DNA of 64,000 nt from positions 705,286,358-705,350,357 of the forward strand of contig CM062810.1 in NCBI GenBank assembly GCA_031772625.1, given 5' to 3'. The position numbers and the translations under genes are program-made. Positions 1-11,210 of the stretch are shown here, in pieces (positions within the stretch are counted from its first letter, which is position 1; each line of letters opens with the position of its first letter). Under the pieces are notes generated by a model. It was not told where the DNA came from and made no database searches. It was given only the letters and a program-made list of their open reading frames with translations. Source of the DNA: Pinus tabuliformis (lineage: Eukaryota > Streptophyta > Pinopsida > Pinales > Pinaceae).

Positions 1-196
1 CATGCAGCGCAACCACACAAAAGATTCTGCCCATAGGATTATGGTGGCCAATAGTGCATAAGGATTCTAAGGCATATTGTAGGGCATGTGATGCTTGTCA
101 GAGGAAGAGGAAGCGATCGCGGAGGGACGAATTGCCTTTAAATCCTCAGATTTCATTACAAGTCTTTGACAAATGGGTGATTGACTTTGTAGGCCC
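1..196 (+). pseudogene. gypsy integrase, zinc-binding N-terminal part
   Basis: Frame 3 is open from the window edge and reads through a typical integrase zinc-binding region: a GLWWPIVHKD stretch, then the CRACDAC cysteine pair and the WVIDFVGPI motif that carries the first catalytic Asp. The domain normally binds zinc and assists integration of retroelement cDNA. The coding sequence stops matching just after GPI because a 4.1-kb insert starts at 197. The match resumes at 4315 with GPIQPP in the frame expected after removing the insert. The 5' end is cut by the window edge. Confidence 0.85.
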
Positions 197-1203
197 TATT
201 AGCGCTTGGAATTCACCTAGGCTGAAATAGACAAACTCTCAAGGCTACATCAAACCATTTCACCTCGTAGCTAGCCCTACGAGGTATGAGAAGGCTCTCT
301 TGGGTCAGATTTGATAGATCTTTCAATAGGATTAGGCTGACCAATTAAGAATAAAGATTTTAGGCTAGTAAATTGATAGGGGGTTTGATTTGATGATTTG
401 TGGGGGTTTTGGTGGCAATTGGTGGAAGTGCAATTCAAGGTGCGGGGATTGAGCACAGTTTTCACAGGGGGATCTAAGGGGCAAGGTAGGAATGAGTGCT
501 GATGCCTTAATCTGAGATGGATGATCAGAGATGATAGAGGAGGAGCTAAAGAGGGCAAACACACAATTTGAATCCTCTCTAGACAGTAGAAAACATTAAT
601 ATTGAACAAACTAAAAAGCTGAGCATGTCAAAACATGAGTTCAAACTTTACCACTTCATCTGTCCAATTTAGAAGCATAAGAGAGATGTGAAACACATAA
701 ACAAACTTACAAGAACATGTAGAGAGCACACCATCAACACATCAATCCACAAGAATCCTCAAAGATGTCTGCAAAACCCTGGCTTTCCTTGCCTTCAATT
801 GCAAAAATAGATGCACAATATACAATGAAGCTTCCTTACACAAGAGTCCAACCTCCAACCCTGAAAAATGAGTAAGAGAAGGCATAATATAGACCATCTA
901 ACTCCTTTCCCCACCTCTAGGGGTCGAGCTCAGCTTCCTAGGAGCAGTTTGAACTAATTCTAAACTAAGAACTAGAAAATAGGCAGCCAAACAACTTGCC
1001 TCTATTACTTAGCTAACTTATCCATGCATTAATTTTTCACTTTTTACATCAAAGAAGCTTCTAGAAGGGTAAAGAGAGATAAAATCTACCAAAGTGCCAT
1101 GAAAATATTACATTTATCCTTCATCTACAAGTAAAAATAGTCAACCATAGTCAAAACAGCGTTTTTTGACCAAAAAGGTCAATTCTGGCAAAGCTGGAAC
1201 TTT

Positions 1204-1232
1204 TGGTCGCGCCCCCTGAAGTTTTGGTCGCG
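1204..1232 (+). repeat. TGGTCGCGC word, two copies
   Basis: Exact copies start at 1204 and 1224. The same 9-mer recurs at 3445-3574 inside the same insert. Such a CpG-rich word stands out against AT-rich surroundings. Confidence 0.8.
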
Positions 1233-3444
1233 CACCTTCACAGCTGTTTTTTAGTGGGTTCCACTGGTCCAAATCAGGTGCAAGATGGCTCATTGGAAAG
1301 CTTGATCTGTCTACTTTCCATCCCAAGTGGAATTTCTGGATTTGGAGTTGATTTGACCCCTCAAAAATCAATTCTCCCAAGGTCACTTTCTGCAACTCAA
1401 AAAGTGGGCAGAAAGTCATTTTTTTTTATGTATTTTGAGCTTTTGGAGGCTCAAATCTCAAAATCAGGCTTCTCCCAAGCATTGGTAATTTTTCTTTTTG
1501 CATGCCCTTTCCAAAAATGCCAAGTTTTCAAAATTCCGAGCAGTCCTCCAAAATGGTCTCACCCGGGGTGAGACCAAACCGTGGGCAAAACCTGTAATTT
1601 TACCAAAAATTTCCAAAATGCTCCAAAATTCTCAAAATTTTCACATTTTGATGCTAGATCAAGGCCGATCAGTACCATGATGAGTGAGGGATGCCTCAGC
1701 CAAGATGCGGAGTGGGTTTGTCCTTTTCTTCTTCTTCTGGGCCTCTGACAGCCTCTCGCAAAACTGATAGCATGACATGTACTGAAAGCAAGTCACTGCC
1801 AATGGGCAAGCCTGCAACTCTGCCAATGATGTGGGCTCTTCCCTCTTGTGATGACCACTCTTGCCACCCTTTGCGAGGCCTCCGCTGTGTCTCAATCTCA
1901 GTGGATGAAGATCGGTCATCACCTTGCTCATTAGTCTCAGTGGTTGACATGGTGTTATTGAGCAAGGTGGAATAAACAAGTCAAAATGACCGCTGCCCTG
2001 CCTGCAAAATGCTGTGAAGTATGCTGTTTTCAAGGGGAAACATCATGAGGGATATGTTAGGGGAGGGAATTTACATATAGGAAAGGGAAAATATATATAT
2101 ATAAGCAGGGAATTCTGAAGGAAAACATCACATAATGCTAAACATGTCATTCCATCTTTCATCATTTGCGAATTAATACTTTATTAGGGAAAATTTGTGT
2201 TTTTTAAGCACCAAGGGAAAGGACAATGAAAATCTTCATGATGGAGGGGATGATGTCATGGGTATAGGGGAATAGGGTAGCATCACTTATGTACAAGTAA
2301 CAGGCAGCTCATTTCATTTTGCTTTTGCATGTCCTTGAGGAGCATACTCTGTTTTTTATAACTTTTGGAATGGCCATTTGATGCTTTGGGAAACAGGGAG
2401 TTAGGGTATTTGATTGCAAGAGGAAGGGAGAGGGGATTGCTGTGATTATGTTACAATGGAAGGGAGAGGGAATTGGTAACTTGGGAATTAGGGAAAAGAG
2501 AGGATATTAGGAATTAGGTTTAGGGGGACAATGAAACCCTTTTAATAATCACTGCCAACTAATTTTCGTAACAGCAATTCATTTAGGACAGTGGCAGCTT
2601 CATCATGCTTTTACCATGGGGAATTAGGGTTTCACTGTGTGCTTTGATCATAGGGAGGGACATTCAATTTGCATAAGGAGTTTTGCATGAAGGGAAATGC
2701 AATTGAATTAGGGTTTTAATATAGGGAATAGATAGGGAAAAACAGAGTTCTAGGAAAGGGAGATGATACCATGTTACTGCAAACTCTAACCACAGCAAGA
2801 CTGCTCTTTTTGGATAACTAGCAGCTGATACCTTTAATGAATTTTGTCATGGATTTTACACAGCTTGTAACCTTTGACATCATACAGCAAGATGACATTT
2901 TTCTTTATTTTTTATAAGGCTATGCAAATGGCATTTTCACTGTTTTTACAATTCTTATGTGCATGCCTTGTCATCATTTTTTCTTTTTGTTTTTATATTG
3001 TTTCTTTTCATTCTGCTGTGTATTTACATATGTAAATTTGCTGTATATACTAGTGTAGGGTTTGAACATGACACATGGGGGGAAACTAGGGTTTTGAAAT
3101 GGTTTAGAAGGGGTTAGGGTTTCATAGGATTGGGGGTAGGGTTTGAGCTTTTCTTGCAAATGAGATTAATGAAAATGACATGTTAACATATGTAATTTAA
3201 CTTTGGGAAAATGAATGGAGGGACTAAGGAAAAAGTTGCCTTGAAAAACAAACATACTACTTAACATTAGCATGCAAAAACATCAAGTCATTTAACCTAT
3301 TTTCTATGGATTCTTGGCATAAAATCATCATCATAATCTTCTTTTGTAACCTCAACACCATCACACAACACGTGGAATAGGCATACCTTTAAAAATTTGA
3401 GTGAATTTGAGCGTTTGGGAGAGTTTCAAGGCGGGCAGACTTTT

Positions 3445-3574
3445 TGGTCGCGCACGCCCTCAGAATGGTCGCGCCCCTTCGTTTGGTCACGCCCGTGTTA
3501 TTTAACACTGCGCTTTGGCCTCCGTTTGGTCGCGCGCACCCAGGTGGTCGCGCACCTGTCCAGAATGGTCGCGC
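3445..3574 (+). repeat. TGGTCGCGC cluster, five exact copies and one variant
   Basis: Exact copies start at 3445, 3466, 3527, 3545 and 3566, and a C-to-T-type variant (TGGTCACGC) starts at 3484. Several are followed by ACC. Spacing is irregular, so this is not a simple tandem array. Function is unknown; a binding-site or structured-RNA role is possible but only a guess. Confidence 0.8.
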
Positions 3575-4314
3575 ACCACTTCTAACCTTGGAACTTGCAG
3601 AAACTTGCCCGAATTGCCTCCTTTTGCCTCTAACACAAATTTTTTGACTTTCAAATGCACAATAAGAGTGAATTGAGAGGGAAATTAGCTTTTATAGGGT
3701 CACTTTAAAAAAAAAATTTAACTTTAGAACCCACTTTCTAATGTTTTCAACTTGCTTTGCTTTTTAACACTGTTTAGAGTCTTTTTGTCCTGAAATGAGC
3801 TCTCTTGATGCGTTTGACTCCGTTCTTTTTGCAGGTTGACCGCCTGAGGGACTGTAGTGAAGGAACCAGGGTTATTGCTGGCACTTTTACAAATTTTTGA
3901 GAATTTCTTTATTTTTTCAAATTCCACATGGCCTTGGACTTAAAAACAGGGTTTTTAAATCCAAGGCATAAAATGAACTGTAGCTGAAGAAAATGATAAT
4001 GAAACATATGTACAAAACTCCTTCCGGCTTGCTGGGCACTTGCTGACCATGACTCATGACCTTGAAAAGATTTTGACTCAAAACCCTAGACCTAAGACCA
4101 TGGGACCTCAAGACAAAAACAAAAACAAGTATGACTCAATTACATTGTTGTATGACCTGATCCAGCAAAGCCAAGAAGGGAACAAAGACCAGCTCCTCCA
4201 TTCAGTGTTATGGCATGCCTAGTGGGATGCAAAAATGACACTGATGAGACACCTATAAATGCATATGCAAAGAGTTATTGATCACTGATGGAGGGCTCAA
4301 GACCGACACTAACA

Positions 4315-5169
4315 GGCCCAATACAACCACCATGGAAAAAAATAGGCGTGTGATATATTATTACTGCGATTGAGTATTTGGAAATATGGGCAAAAGCACA
4401 ACCCGCGAAAGACTATAGTGTTGCTACAGCTGCGAAGTTCCTGTTTGAATATGTCCTGACTCAGTTTGGGTGTCCTAAGATACTGATTAGTGATTTGGGT
4501 ACACATTTTCTGAATGAAACAATTGCCATGATGCTCAAAGAATTCCAGGTATATCATCAACAGAGGACACCCTGTCATCCTCAGGAAAATGGTATGGTTG
4601 AAGCATTCAATAAAATACTGGAGAACGCATTGATGAAGGTCTGCAACGTGAAGAGGAACAATTGGGATGTATGCATACTAGTTGTCCTATGGGCATATAG
4701 TACGACGTGCAAAAATTTGATAGGCCAGACTCCATTCAGGTTGGTCTATGGGATAGAGGTTGTGATGCCCATGGAGTATATTGTGCCCAATTTTCGAATT
4801 GCAGCATTGATTGATATGGCAGATTCTGAAAATATGGAGGAGTGCCTCACGCAGCTGCTATAATTAGAAGAGGGCAGGTTTCTAGTAGGATTTCACCAAT
4901 AGGTACAAAAGGAGCGTGAGAAGGCCTGGCATGATCGACATATTAAGTTGCACACCTTCAATGTGAATGACTTGGTCCTACTTTATGATAGAAAATTCAC
5001 GATGTTTCTTGGAAAGTATCAAATGCATTGGTTCAGACCCTCTGTAGTCAAGGAAATTACAGATGGTGGTGGGGTTTCGCTCGCGAAGCATAATGGGGAA
5101 TTATTTCCTGGAATAATCAATGGAAGTCGATTGAAGCTGTATCATGGGGATCCTTCCCCTACGCAATGA
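4315..5169 (+). pseudogene. gypsy integrase core and C-terminal domain
   Basis: This is the second half of the integrase begun at 1-196. It opens with GPIQPPWKKIG, meets a TGA at 4351, then reads YIITAIEYLEIWAKAQPAKD, the core motif ISDLGTHF with the second catalytic Asp, and HPQENGMVEAF with the catalytic Glu region. After two or three more stops near 4861-4905 the frame continues through the C-terminal region (WHDRHIKLHTFNVNDLVLLY, then a final NGSRLKLYH) and ends at a TGA at 5167. Most stops look like point mutations. The gene cannot now make a complete enzyme. Confidence 0.88.
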
Positions 5170-5512
5170 TTAGATGATGGTAGGATAGTCTTAGTACTCT
5201 AGGCATCTGTAAGGAGGTGCAGGACTATAAACTACACTACCCAAAAAGTGGAGAAACAAAGTAAGAGTGCTGTGCAATGAAATTAAGAAATGTGTGAGAA
5301 GGAGCGACACCATGGAGGATGGTGTCATGCAGCAGGGTCCAAAAATAGTCGTTGGGTGCACTGTATTTGATTGGATGGTGAAAATCCCATTAAGAGGAGT
5401 AGGTAGGCGCATTTATGGCACAAATATTTGGAAATCTGCCGCAAAAGGTGCATTTATGATAGAAATTTGGAGGGGACGATCAAATTTGAATTTGAAATCG
5501 CCTATAAATATG

Positions 5513-5520
5513 GCATGTTG
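5513..5520 (+). promoter_or_regulatory. TATA-like box upstream of the extra 3' ORF
   Basis: CCTATAAATATGG lies between the end of the integrase (5169) and the extra ORF (frame open from 5571; first ATG at 5667). Its position would suit an internal promoter for the 3' ORF. A TTGCAG further on (about 5542) could equally be a splice acceptor for a spliced message. The 5170-5570 spacer holds no recognised domain. Confidence 0.3.
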
Positions 5521-5570
5521 GCCTGCATTACAACACTTTTGTTGCAGAAAATTTGCTGCGAGAATAATCA

Positions 5571-5778
5571 TTGTATGTCTATGAATTGAGAAGATTGGGA
5601 CGAGATTTTAAGCATCCAAGGCTACCTAATGTATCTGAAACCTTCCAAAAGGCCTTTGTAGAAAATATGACAAGTACTAAACCTACAGAAGCTACGAGTT
5701 CTAAAGTTGCTGTCTCTGATGCCATGGCCCATGAAATTGCATCAGTGATGGAAACCACACCTTCTGTGCCTATAGCAC
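5571..5778 (+). pseudogene. extra 3' ORF of the host gypsy element, N-terminal part
   Basis: The frame is open from 5571; the first ATG in it is at 5667 and begins MTSTKPTEATSSK, a Ser/Thr-rich start. It is cut by the chromovirus LTR that begins at 5779. Removing the chromovirus and one 5-bp duplication joins codon GCA (5775-5777) and the next base to the frame that resumes at 12722 (PRLPSPKSS), with no shift. The protein has no family I recognise. It lies where envelope-like or other accessory ORFs are found in some plant gypsy elements. Confidence 0.6.
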
Positions 5779-7264
5779 TGATCTGAAATCACCCGTAAAT
5801 GACCTCAGAGAAATAATGAAGGTATTACAGACTCAAGTGCTGGGGTGTGCCTAGGTTATTTTATGCAATGGATTGATAAGATTGTGAAATACATAGACAC
5901 TGAAACAATAAGAGAACATAGTAAGAAAACACATAAACACAACAAATTTAATAAGGAGTTCACCCAATCCTCCTGGGCTATGTCTCGTAGTCAAACCTTC
6001 AGTGATGGCCTTTCTAATGTGTCTTAAAGCAGAGTTTTTACAATAAGGAGCTTAATTTGAGTCTCACTTAATAGATGATGTTCAGTAGGATTGTCCCTGG
6101 ATTCCCCAAGTCTCTAGAGTACACATACTCCCCTTACTGAATCTCGACCTCAATTGGTCTCAGTGGTATGAGTCCAATATGGTACTCAATACCTGACAGG
6201 TATACACAAGAGAGTTTCTTGAACCTCTCAAGCATTCTCTGGAGTTCACAGACTCTCGGACTCTCTCTGTCTCTGTCTGCTTGATGCTACCTTTGCTCTA
6301 CAGGTCAGCTCGACTTCTCTATTCTCTATCAGTTCACTTCTTTCTTGCCTCCAGCTTTTTGCTTCTCTTTCCCTGCTTCTTTTCCTTGCTCTCTCTATCT
6401 CTGTCTGTTCATGGCTTAAAGCCAATCTACACCATGACTATTCGTTTCTACTTCTCGGCTCTCTGGATCTCCTGCCTCTACCCGCTGGAATTCCCCTTCT
6501 TTGCGTCATCATCACTACGTAACGCTTCAAAGAGAGGTGGCCACTTGTTCTCTCATGAACTGAGAGTCAGTTCTCTTTGAACAGTCGATATTTTTGTTGC
6601 TCCAAGATTGCCCATGAAACTGATTCCTCTGCCAACTCATCGGTCATGTCGGACCTCTAATCTTATATGACTCAGCCTATTTCACTGTTGAATCCAGTCA
6701 TCCATTGGATCATTTCTCTGTCGTTGATCTGGAGCCTCCAGATCCTACGGTCTTCGTCCATATCGTGTGGGTAAGTAGCATGACCTTTACCCACACGATG
6801 TGAGCGATTTTCTATCTCATCCGCTGGATGCGTGTCACTCGGTCACATCCACTTACCACTTGAAGCCCTTCCGATATCATGCTAGTTTTAGTGTGGGACT
6901 CGCCTTCTGACGAAATCGGAAATTTCTGTACGATTTTATGCTTTTCCTCGTGACCGAGTGCTTGAGGACTTTCCTTCACTGAGAGGGATGCCCTTAGCAC
7001 TTTAGTGCTAATCGCGTATCAAAAACTACCTTTGTTTCTGGATTTGACCTCCCGTTTGTCAATTTGTGCTAGTGCACAGTCACCATGGGCCAACGGTCTG
7101 CGCGCTTTGACCGAGGGTCCTCGTTGTTCCGTGTCGACCACAAATTTCCATTGTTCAAAGGTTATTTCTGATAAGCTTTTACATCCATAATACTTTGAAA
7201 CTTCAGTGTGAGTTTTACAAAGTTCATGGAACTTTAAGAGTGATTAAGGATCCAATTTGGATCA
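5779..7264 (-). repeat. chromovirus 3' LTR (left copy)
   Basis: It begins TGATCTGAAATC and ends CCAATTTGGATCA on the plus strand, so both ends carry TGATC/GATCA. It aligns along its whole length with 11211-12716 (about 1.5 kb each), with many substitutions and small indels, which points to an old insertion. Short frames inside it (for example 6281-6580) recur in both LTRs as pyrimidine-rich DNA and are not genes. Confidence 0.9.
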
Positions 7265-7280
7265 CGACCTTCCCCAAAAA
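7265..7280 (-). other. polypurine tract of the chromovirus
   Basis: The minus strand reads TTTTTGGGGAAGGTCG directly before the LTR end TGATCC. This is the expected priming site for plus-strand DNA synthesis and fixes the inner border of the left LTR. Confidence 0.75.
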
Positions 7281-7306
7281 GCTTTTGGACCACCAAAAGT
7301 TCATTT

Positions 7307-8785
7307 TCAAGCATCGACTAAGTGAGGGTATAGCTGTCTCACTTGTCCAATCTCTATCCATTTTTCACTGCTTGGCTTTGAATCCTTGAGTCCAATCCTG
7401 AGGTACTCAACATCTCCCCTGCATGTCATCCTCACCTTCCTATCTAGAACTGTGTCTTCCTGCAATTCATTGAGATATTCAGGTAACAGATCATCAATAG
7501 AAGGTAATTGACTCTTCTCTTCGAGATCTTCAATTAATGAAGGTTCAAATAGTCTCAAGCTGTCTGCATTAACGACTGAGTAGATGTGCATGTAAGCTGG
7601 TAAATCAAGGCGAAAAGAATTCTCACGAATTTTCTCAAGTATCTTGAAAGGTCCATACCTTATTGGATTTAGCTTTTTACCTTCACCTTGCATTCTGTCT
7701 TTTCTCATATACAGCCAGACTTGATCAACAACTTGGAAACTATGCTCCATTCGATGCTTGTCATGCCTTGCCTTGTATTTGGCTTGGCTCTTTTCCAGCT
7801 ATTCCTGTACTGCTTGGTGAATCTCTTGGATTTGTTCAATGAACTTGGTTGCCTTATCCACATCACTGTGTCCATCAAATACTATGTCTTTACCAAAGAC
7901 AAAATCCAATGGATACCTTGGTGTGAAACCAAAACAGGTCTCAAAAGGAGATCTCTGTGTAGAAGAATGTTTTGCTCAATTGTAAGCATGCTGCACATAA
8001 CACAAATGTTCATCCCAAATTTTGGGATGCTTGCTGCAATAGCCTCTGAGAAACTGGATCATTGTCCTGTTGACCACTTTTGTCTGGCCATCTGTCTGTG
8101 GATGAAAGGCTATGATTTGCTTCAGTTTGGTGTCCATTAGTTCCCACAGACTCGACCAAAACTTCCCAACAAATAGGGTGTCTCGAGCAGATATAATGGA
8201 AGTGGGTAATCCAAAATGAACCCATACATCCTGAAAGAAAAACTTTGTAGTTTGTTCAGCTATAATCTATTTATTACAAGGTATTAAAATACACATTTTG
8301 TTGAACCTATCAACAACAACATCTAAATAGTCATGACCTTTCCTAGATTTAGGAAATCCTCCAACAAAGTCCATGGAAACACTTTCCCAAGGATGAGAAA
8401 GAACTGGTAATGGAGTGTACAAGCCTAGTTTTCTATTGTTGGGATTTCTTTTAGCACACATGGTACACCCTCTTACATATCTAGAAACTGTCTCATTCAT
8501 TTTTGGCCAATAGCTGAATCTTTGCAGCTGTGCAACCGTTTTACTTACCCCAAAGTGACCTGATATTAGGGAAGTGTGTGCTTCTAGAATTATCTTTACT
8601 CTTTCAATTTTTGGAATGCATAACTTCCCACAATGATACAAGAGTTGGTCTCTAATATGATAATCCAATTCTTCTACTCGTTTGCTTTGACTTAAAGTTG
8701 CATATACATCTTTAAAATCTATATCTTGAGCATATTGTTCAATGTAGCTCTCATGCAATACTGAGTTATGCTTTAGTAGATGCAT
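7307..8785 (-). pseudogene. chromovirus integrase with C-terminal chromodomain-like region
   Basis: Reading from 8785 down, the frame gives the zinc-binding region (SGHFGVSKTVAQLQRF, then CTMCAKRN) and the start of the core (SVSMDFVGGFPKS). Several stops follow near 8265. The core continues with IISARDTLFV, where the usual catalytic Asp is Ala, and HPQTDGQTKVVNR, where the usual catalytic Glu is Lys. From 7750 the frame is open again through VWLYMRKDRM and a GPFKILEKI module to the end at 7307. The last 50 residues (VLDRKVRMTCRGDVEYL onward) resemble the chromodomain that directs chromoviruses to heterochromatin. Stops and lost catalytic residues mean it is inactive. Confidence 0.88.
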
Positions 8786-10018
8786 TTATAATTGGTCTAG
8801 ATAACATATCTGTAACTTTATTGTGTATGCCCTTTTTATATCTGATGACTAAATGAAACTATTGTAGAAAGCCCATCCATCTGTAGTGTCTTGATTGCTG
8901 GAACTTAGTTTAGGAGTGTAGATATTGGAGTGGTTGATGGTCAGTATGTATAACTGTATCTTTTCCCATTAAATAATGTTTCCACTTTTTCACACTTTGT
9001 ACTAATGCATACAATTCTTTATCATATGTGGGATAGTTAACTACTGCAGAATTAAATGTCCCATAATGATAACATATGGGTTTACCGTGTTGTATCAACA
9101 TTGCTCCCATGGCATAGTCACTAGCATCTGTTTGGATCTCAAATGGTCTTTGAAGATCGGGCAGTGCTAGTACTAGTGTTGTACTAATCTTTTCTTTCAA
9201 GGTGTCGAAGGCTTTCTGCTGTTTGCCTCCCCACTGAAACACCTTGTTCAATCCTGTTAAAGCATGTAAGGGAGCTGCAATTAAGGAAAAGTTAGAAATG
9301 AACTTTCTCCAATATTGTGCTACCCCTAAGAAGCTTCTAACTTCTATAGCAGATTTGGGTTTAGGCCAGTTTATAATGACTGCCACCTTAGAGGGATCTA
9401 TCTTCAATTCACCACCCCCTACTATATGTCCCAAAAAATTCAAATATGTTTTGCCAAATTCACATTTTGAGAGTTTAACATAAAGTTTTTCTCTTTTCAA
9501 AACATCTAGTGTCTGCTTAACATGCTTTAAATGTTCTTCCCACGTTTTGCTAAATATAAGAATGTCATCCAAATATACAATAACAAAATCATCAAGAAAA
9601 GGTCTGAGTACATCATTCATTATTCTCATAAAAGTAGTAGGAGCATTAGTTAAGCCAAAAGGCATAACCAGCCACTCATACAATCCCTGCTTTGTTTTGA
9701 AAGTAGTCTTCCATGCATCTCGTTCTGCAACTCTCACCTGATGATATCCACTATGCAAGTCTAACTTGGAAAAATAAACAGCTTCCTTTAAATGATCTAA
9801 TAGATCATCTATGCGAGGAAGGGGATAACGATTTCTGATTGGTATCTTATTTAGTTCTCGGTAATCAATGCACATTTTCCATGAGCCATCTTTCTTTTTC
9901 ACCAAAACAATTGGAGACCCACATGGTGATGTGCTAGGTCTGATGAACCCCTTCTCGAGCAACTCCTGCACCCGCTTCTTTATTTCTACATTCTCTAAAG
10001 CGGACAAACTTTTATACC
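8786..10018 (-). pseudogene. chromovirus reverse transcriptase and RNase H
   Basis: A 365-codon frame (10007-8910) starts with the RT entry motif ([18 protein letters not shown]), then [10 protein letters not shown], the [12 protein letters not shown] block, MPFGLTNAP and the catalytic YLDD at about residues 145-148. RNase H follows with TDAS near residue 293, YDKELYAL near 328 and HTDH near 354. After a stop at 8910 the same frame continues through HYRWMGFLQ and DMLSRP, the end of RNase H, with further stops. It normally copies element RNA into DNA in cytoplasmic particles. The RT itself is well preserved compared with the rest of the copy. No protease precedes it. Confidence 0.92.
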
Positions 10019-11149
10019 TGTAGTTGCAATGGTTGTTTCATCTCCTAAGTCCGACCCCAAATCTTTCTGAATAGCTACAACAATATTCTTCTTCTTGCCC
10101 TCGAATTTCTTAGGTCTCAGCTCCAGATGTAGGATCCAATAGTGCTCATCATCATGCCCATCCTTCTTACAGTGAGTGCATGAAGACTTGCTTTTCTGTG
10201 CAATATTGTCCTTCCTCTCTTTCCATTTTTGTTTTCTTTTCTCCTTATTCTTGCTTGCAATGGGATTGGATGATCCCCCAAATTTTGGGTTCCCATTCTT
10301 TCCTCTAATTTCTAGATCTGTAGCTTCAAAAGATACCTCATCTATACTAGTGGGATTAAACATGAGGATAGTGTGCCTCATGTAGCTATGTAGACCACCT
10401 ATGTACTTCAACAAAGTCTCAGGTGAGTCTAATGAAATTCCTAGAATCAAAGCTCTTTTCCTAAATTCTTGGGTGTAACCTTACACACTTTTCCCTTTCA
10501 ATTGGCAAAGAGTTTTCCAGCTCATCATGGCTTGCTGCATGTAAGCTAGTGGATAGAACTGCTTTTTGATTGCAGAAACAAATTCACTCTAGACAGAAAG
10601 AATCTTACCATGTTTCTTCATGTCAGCTTGTGTCCTGCCTTCCCACCATACCAAGGCAGTGCCTCCGAGGCATAGGCTAGCCAGATGAATCTTACTCTTG
10701 TCTGAGTCGATACTCTGCACTCTGCAATAAACATCAATCTGTCTGATCCAATTATCCAGCTTCTCTGCATTCATCTCTCCATCATATATTAGTAAATCAA
10801 ACTTAACATCTAATTTAATCAAAGATGTCTTCTTTTTATGTTTAGGGCTATTAGGAGGCATGAGAAAGTTTTCTTCTTTCCCTTTGTCTTTTGAGTGGTC
10901 ATGCAGGAGAGACTCATCTTCTCCTTTATCTTGTTTAGAGCCTGATGAATCTTCATCTTTATGTTTCCTAAAGTCCCTATACATTTCCTCTACCATGGAT
11001 CTCATGGCCAAGAAACTATCTATAAATTGAGGGTCCGGTCCCAAGGGACTTTCTTCTAACATTTTCTTCGAAGGATAGAATCTTCTAATTTCTGGGTTAG
11101 TTTTAACCAACTCTCCTTCTCCTAATTTAAGCTTTGATCTAGTTAGCAT
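9995..11149 (-). pseudogene. chromovirus gag with degenerate zinc knuckle
   Basis: Gag starts at an ATG at 11149 (MLTRSKLKLGEGE) and stays in one frame to 9995, with stops at 10589 (TAG after ILSV) and near 10480. It contains an acidic linker (HKDEDSSGSKQDKG), the capsid motif KLDNWIRQIDVYCRV and ALVWWEGRTQ, and a Lys-rich tail followed by a zinc knuckle CTHCKKDGHDDEHYW, in which the last Cys is Tyr. The family makes the particle shell and packages RNA. The frame ends in sequence that should lead into protease, but RT starts in another frame a few bases away, so about a protease domain's length has been deleted. Confidence 0.88.
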
Positions 11150-11196
11150 TCAACAACAAAATCCAGCACAAGCTTGTCTAACCTTAACAACCATGA

Positions 11197-11208
11197 ACTT
11201 TGATACCA
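11197..11208 (-). other. primer-binding site of the chromovirus (initiator Met tRNA type)
   Basis: The minus strand reads TGGTATCAAAG just inside the right LTR, separated from it by two bases. It matches the common plant initiator-methionine tRNA primer site TGGTATCAGAG with one change. Together with the polypurine tract it fixes the element's orientation. Confidence 0.75.
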
Positions 11209-11210
11209 CT

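Larger units (their letters stand above)
197..4314. mobile_element. 4.1-kb non-coding insert with LTR-type ends and GGCCC duplication
   Basis: The insert lies inside the integrase gene. GGCCC is present on both sides (192-196 and 4315-4319), and the integrase frame continues exactly when the insert and one copy are removed. The left end TATTAGCG and the reverse complement of the right end, TGTTAGTG, resemble each other, as LTR ends do (TGTTAG...CTAACA) after one G-to-A change. No protein domain was found inside; open frames there are short and unrelated to known families. It holds a cluster of TGGTCGCGC words (1204-1232, 3445-3574) and a TATA-like CCTATAAATGC near 4252. It may be a very long solo LTR or a non-autonomous LTR element. 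Orientation is not settled. Confidence 0.75.

Noticed and set aside
1203..1571. Open frame of 122 codons inside the 4.1-kb insert
   Set aside because: No family resemblance, low-quality codon pattern, and it overlaps an open frame on the other strand.
1555..1575. GGTCTCACC/GGTGAGACC inverted repeat with 3-nt loop
   Set aside because: There is no gene nearby for it to terminate or regulate; kept only as a note that a 9-bp stem exists.
6281..6580. Hydrophobic Leu/Ser/Phe-rich open frame, repeated at 11707-11991
   Set aside because: Both lie in the chromovirus LTRs and come from pyrimidine-rich LTR DNA; they are not conserved as protein.
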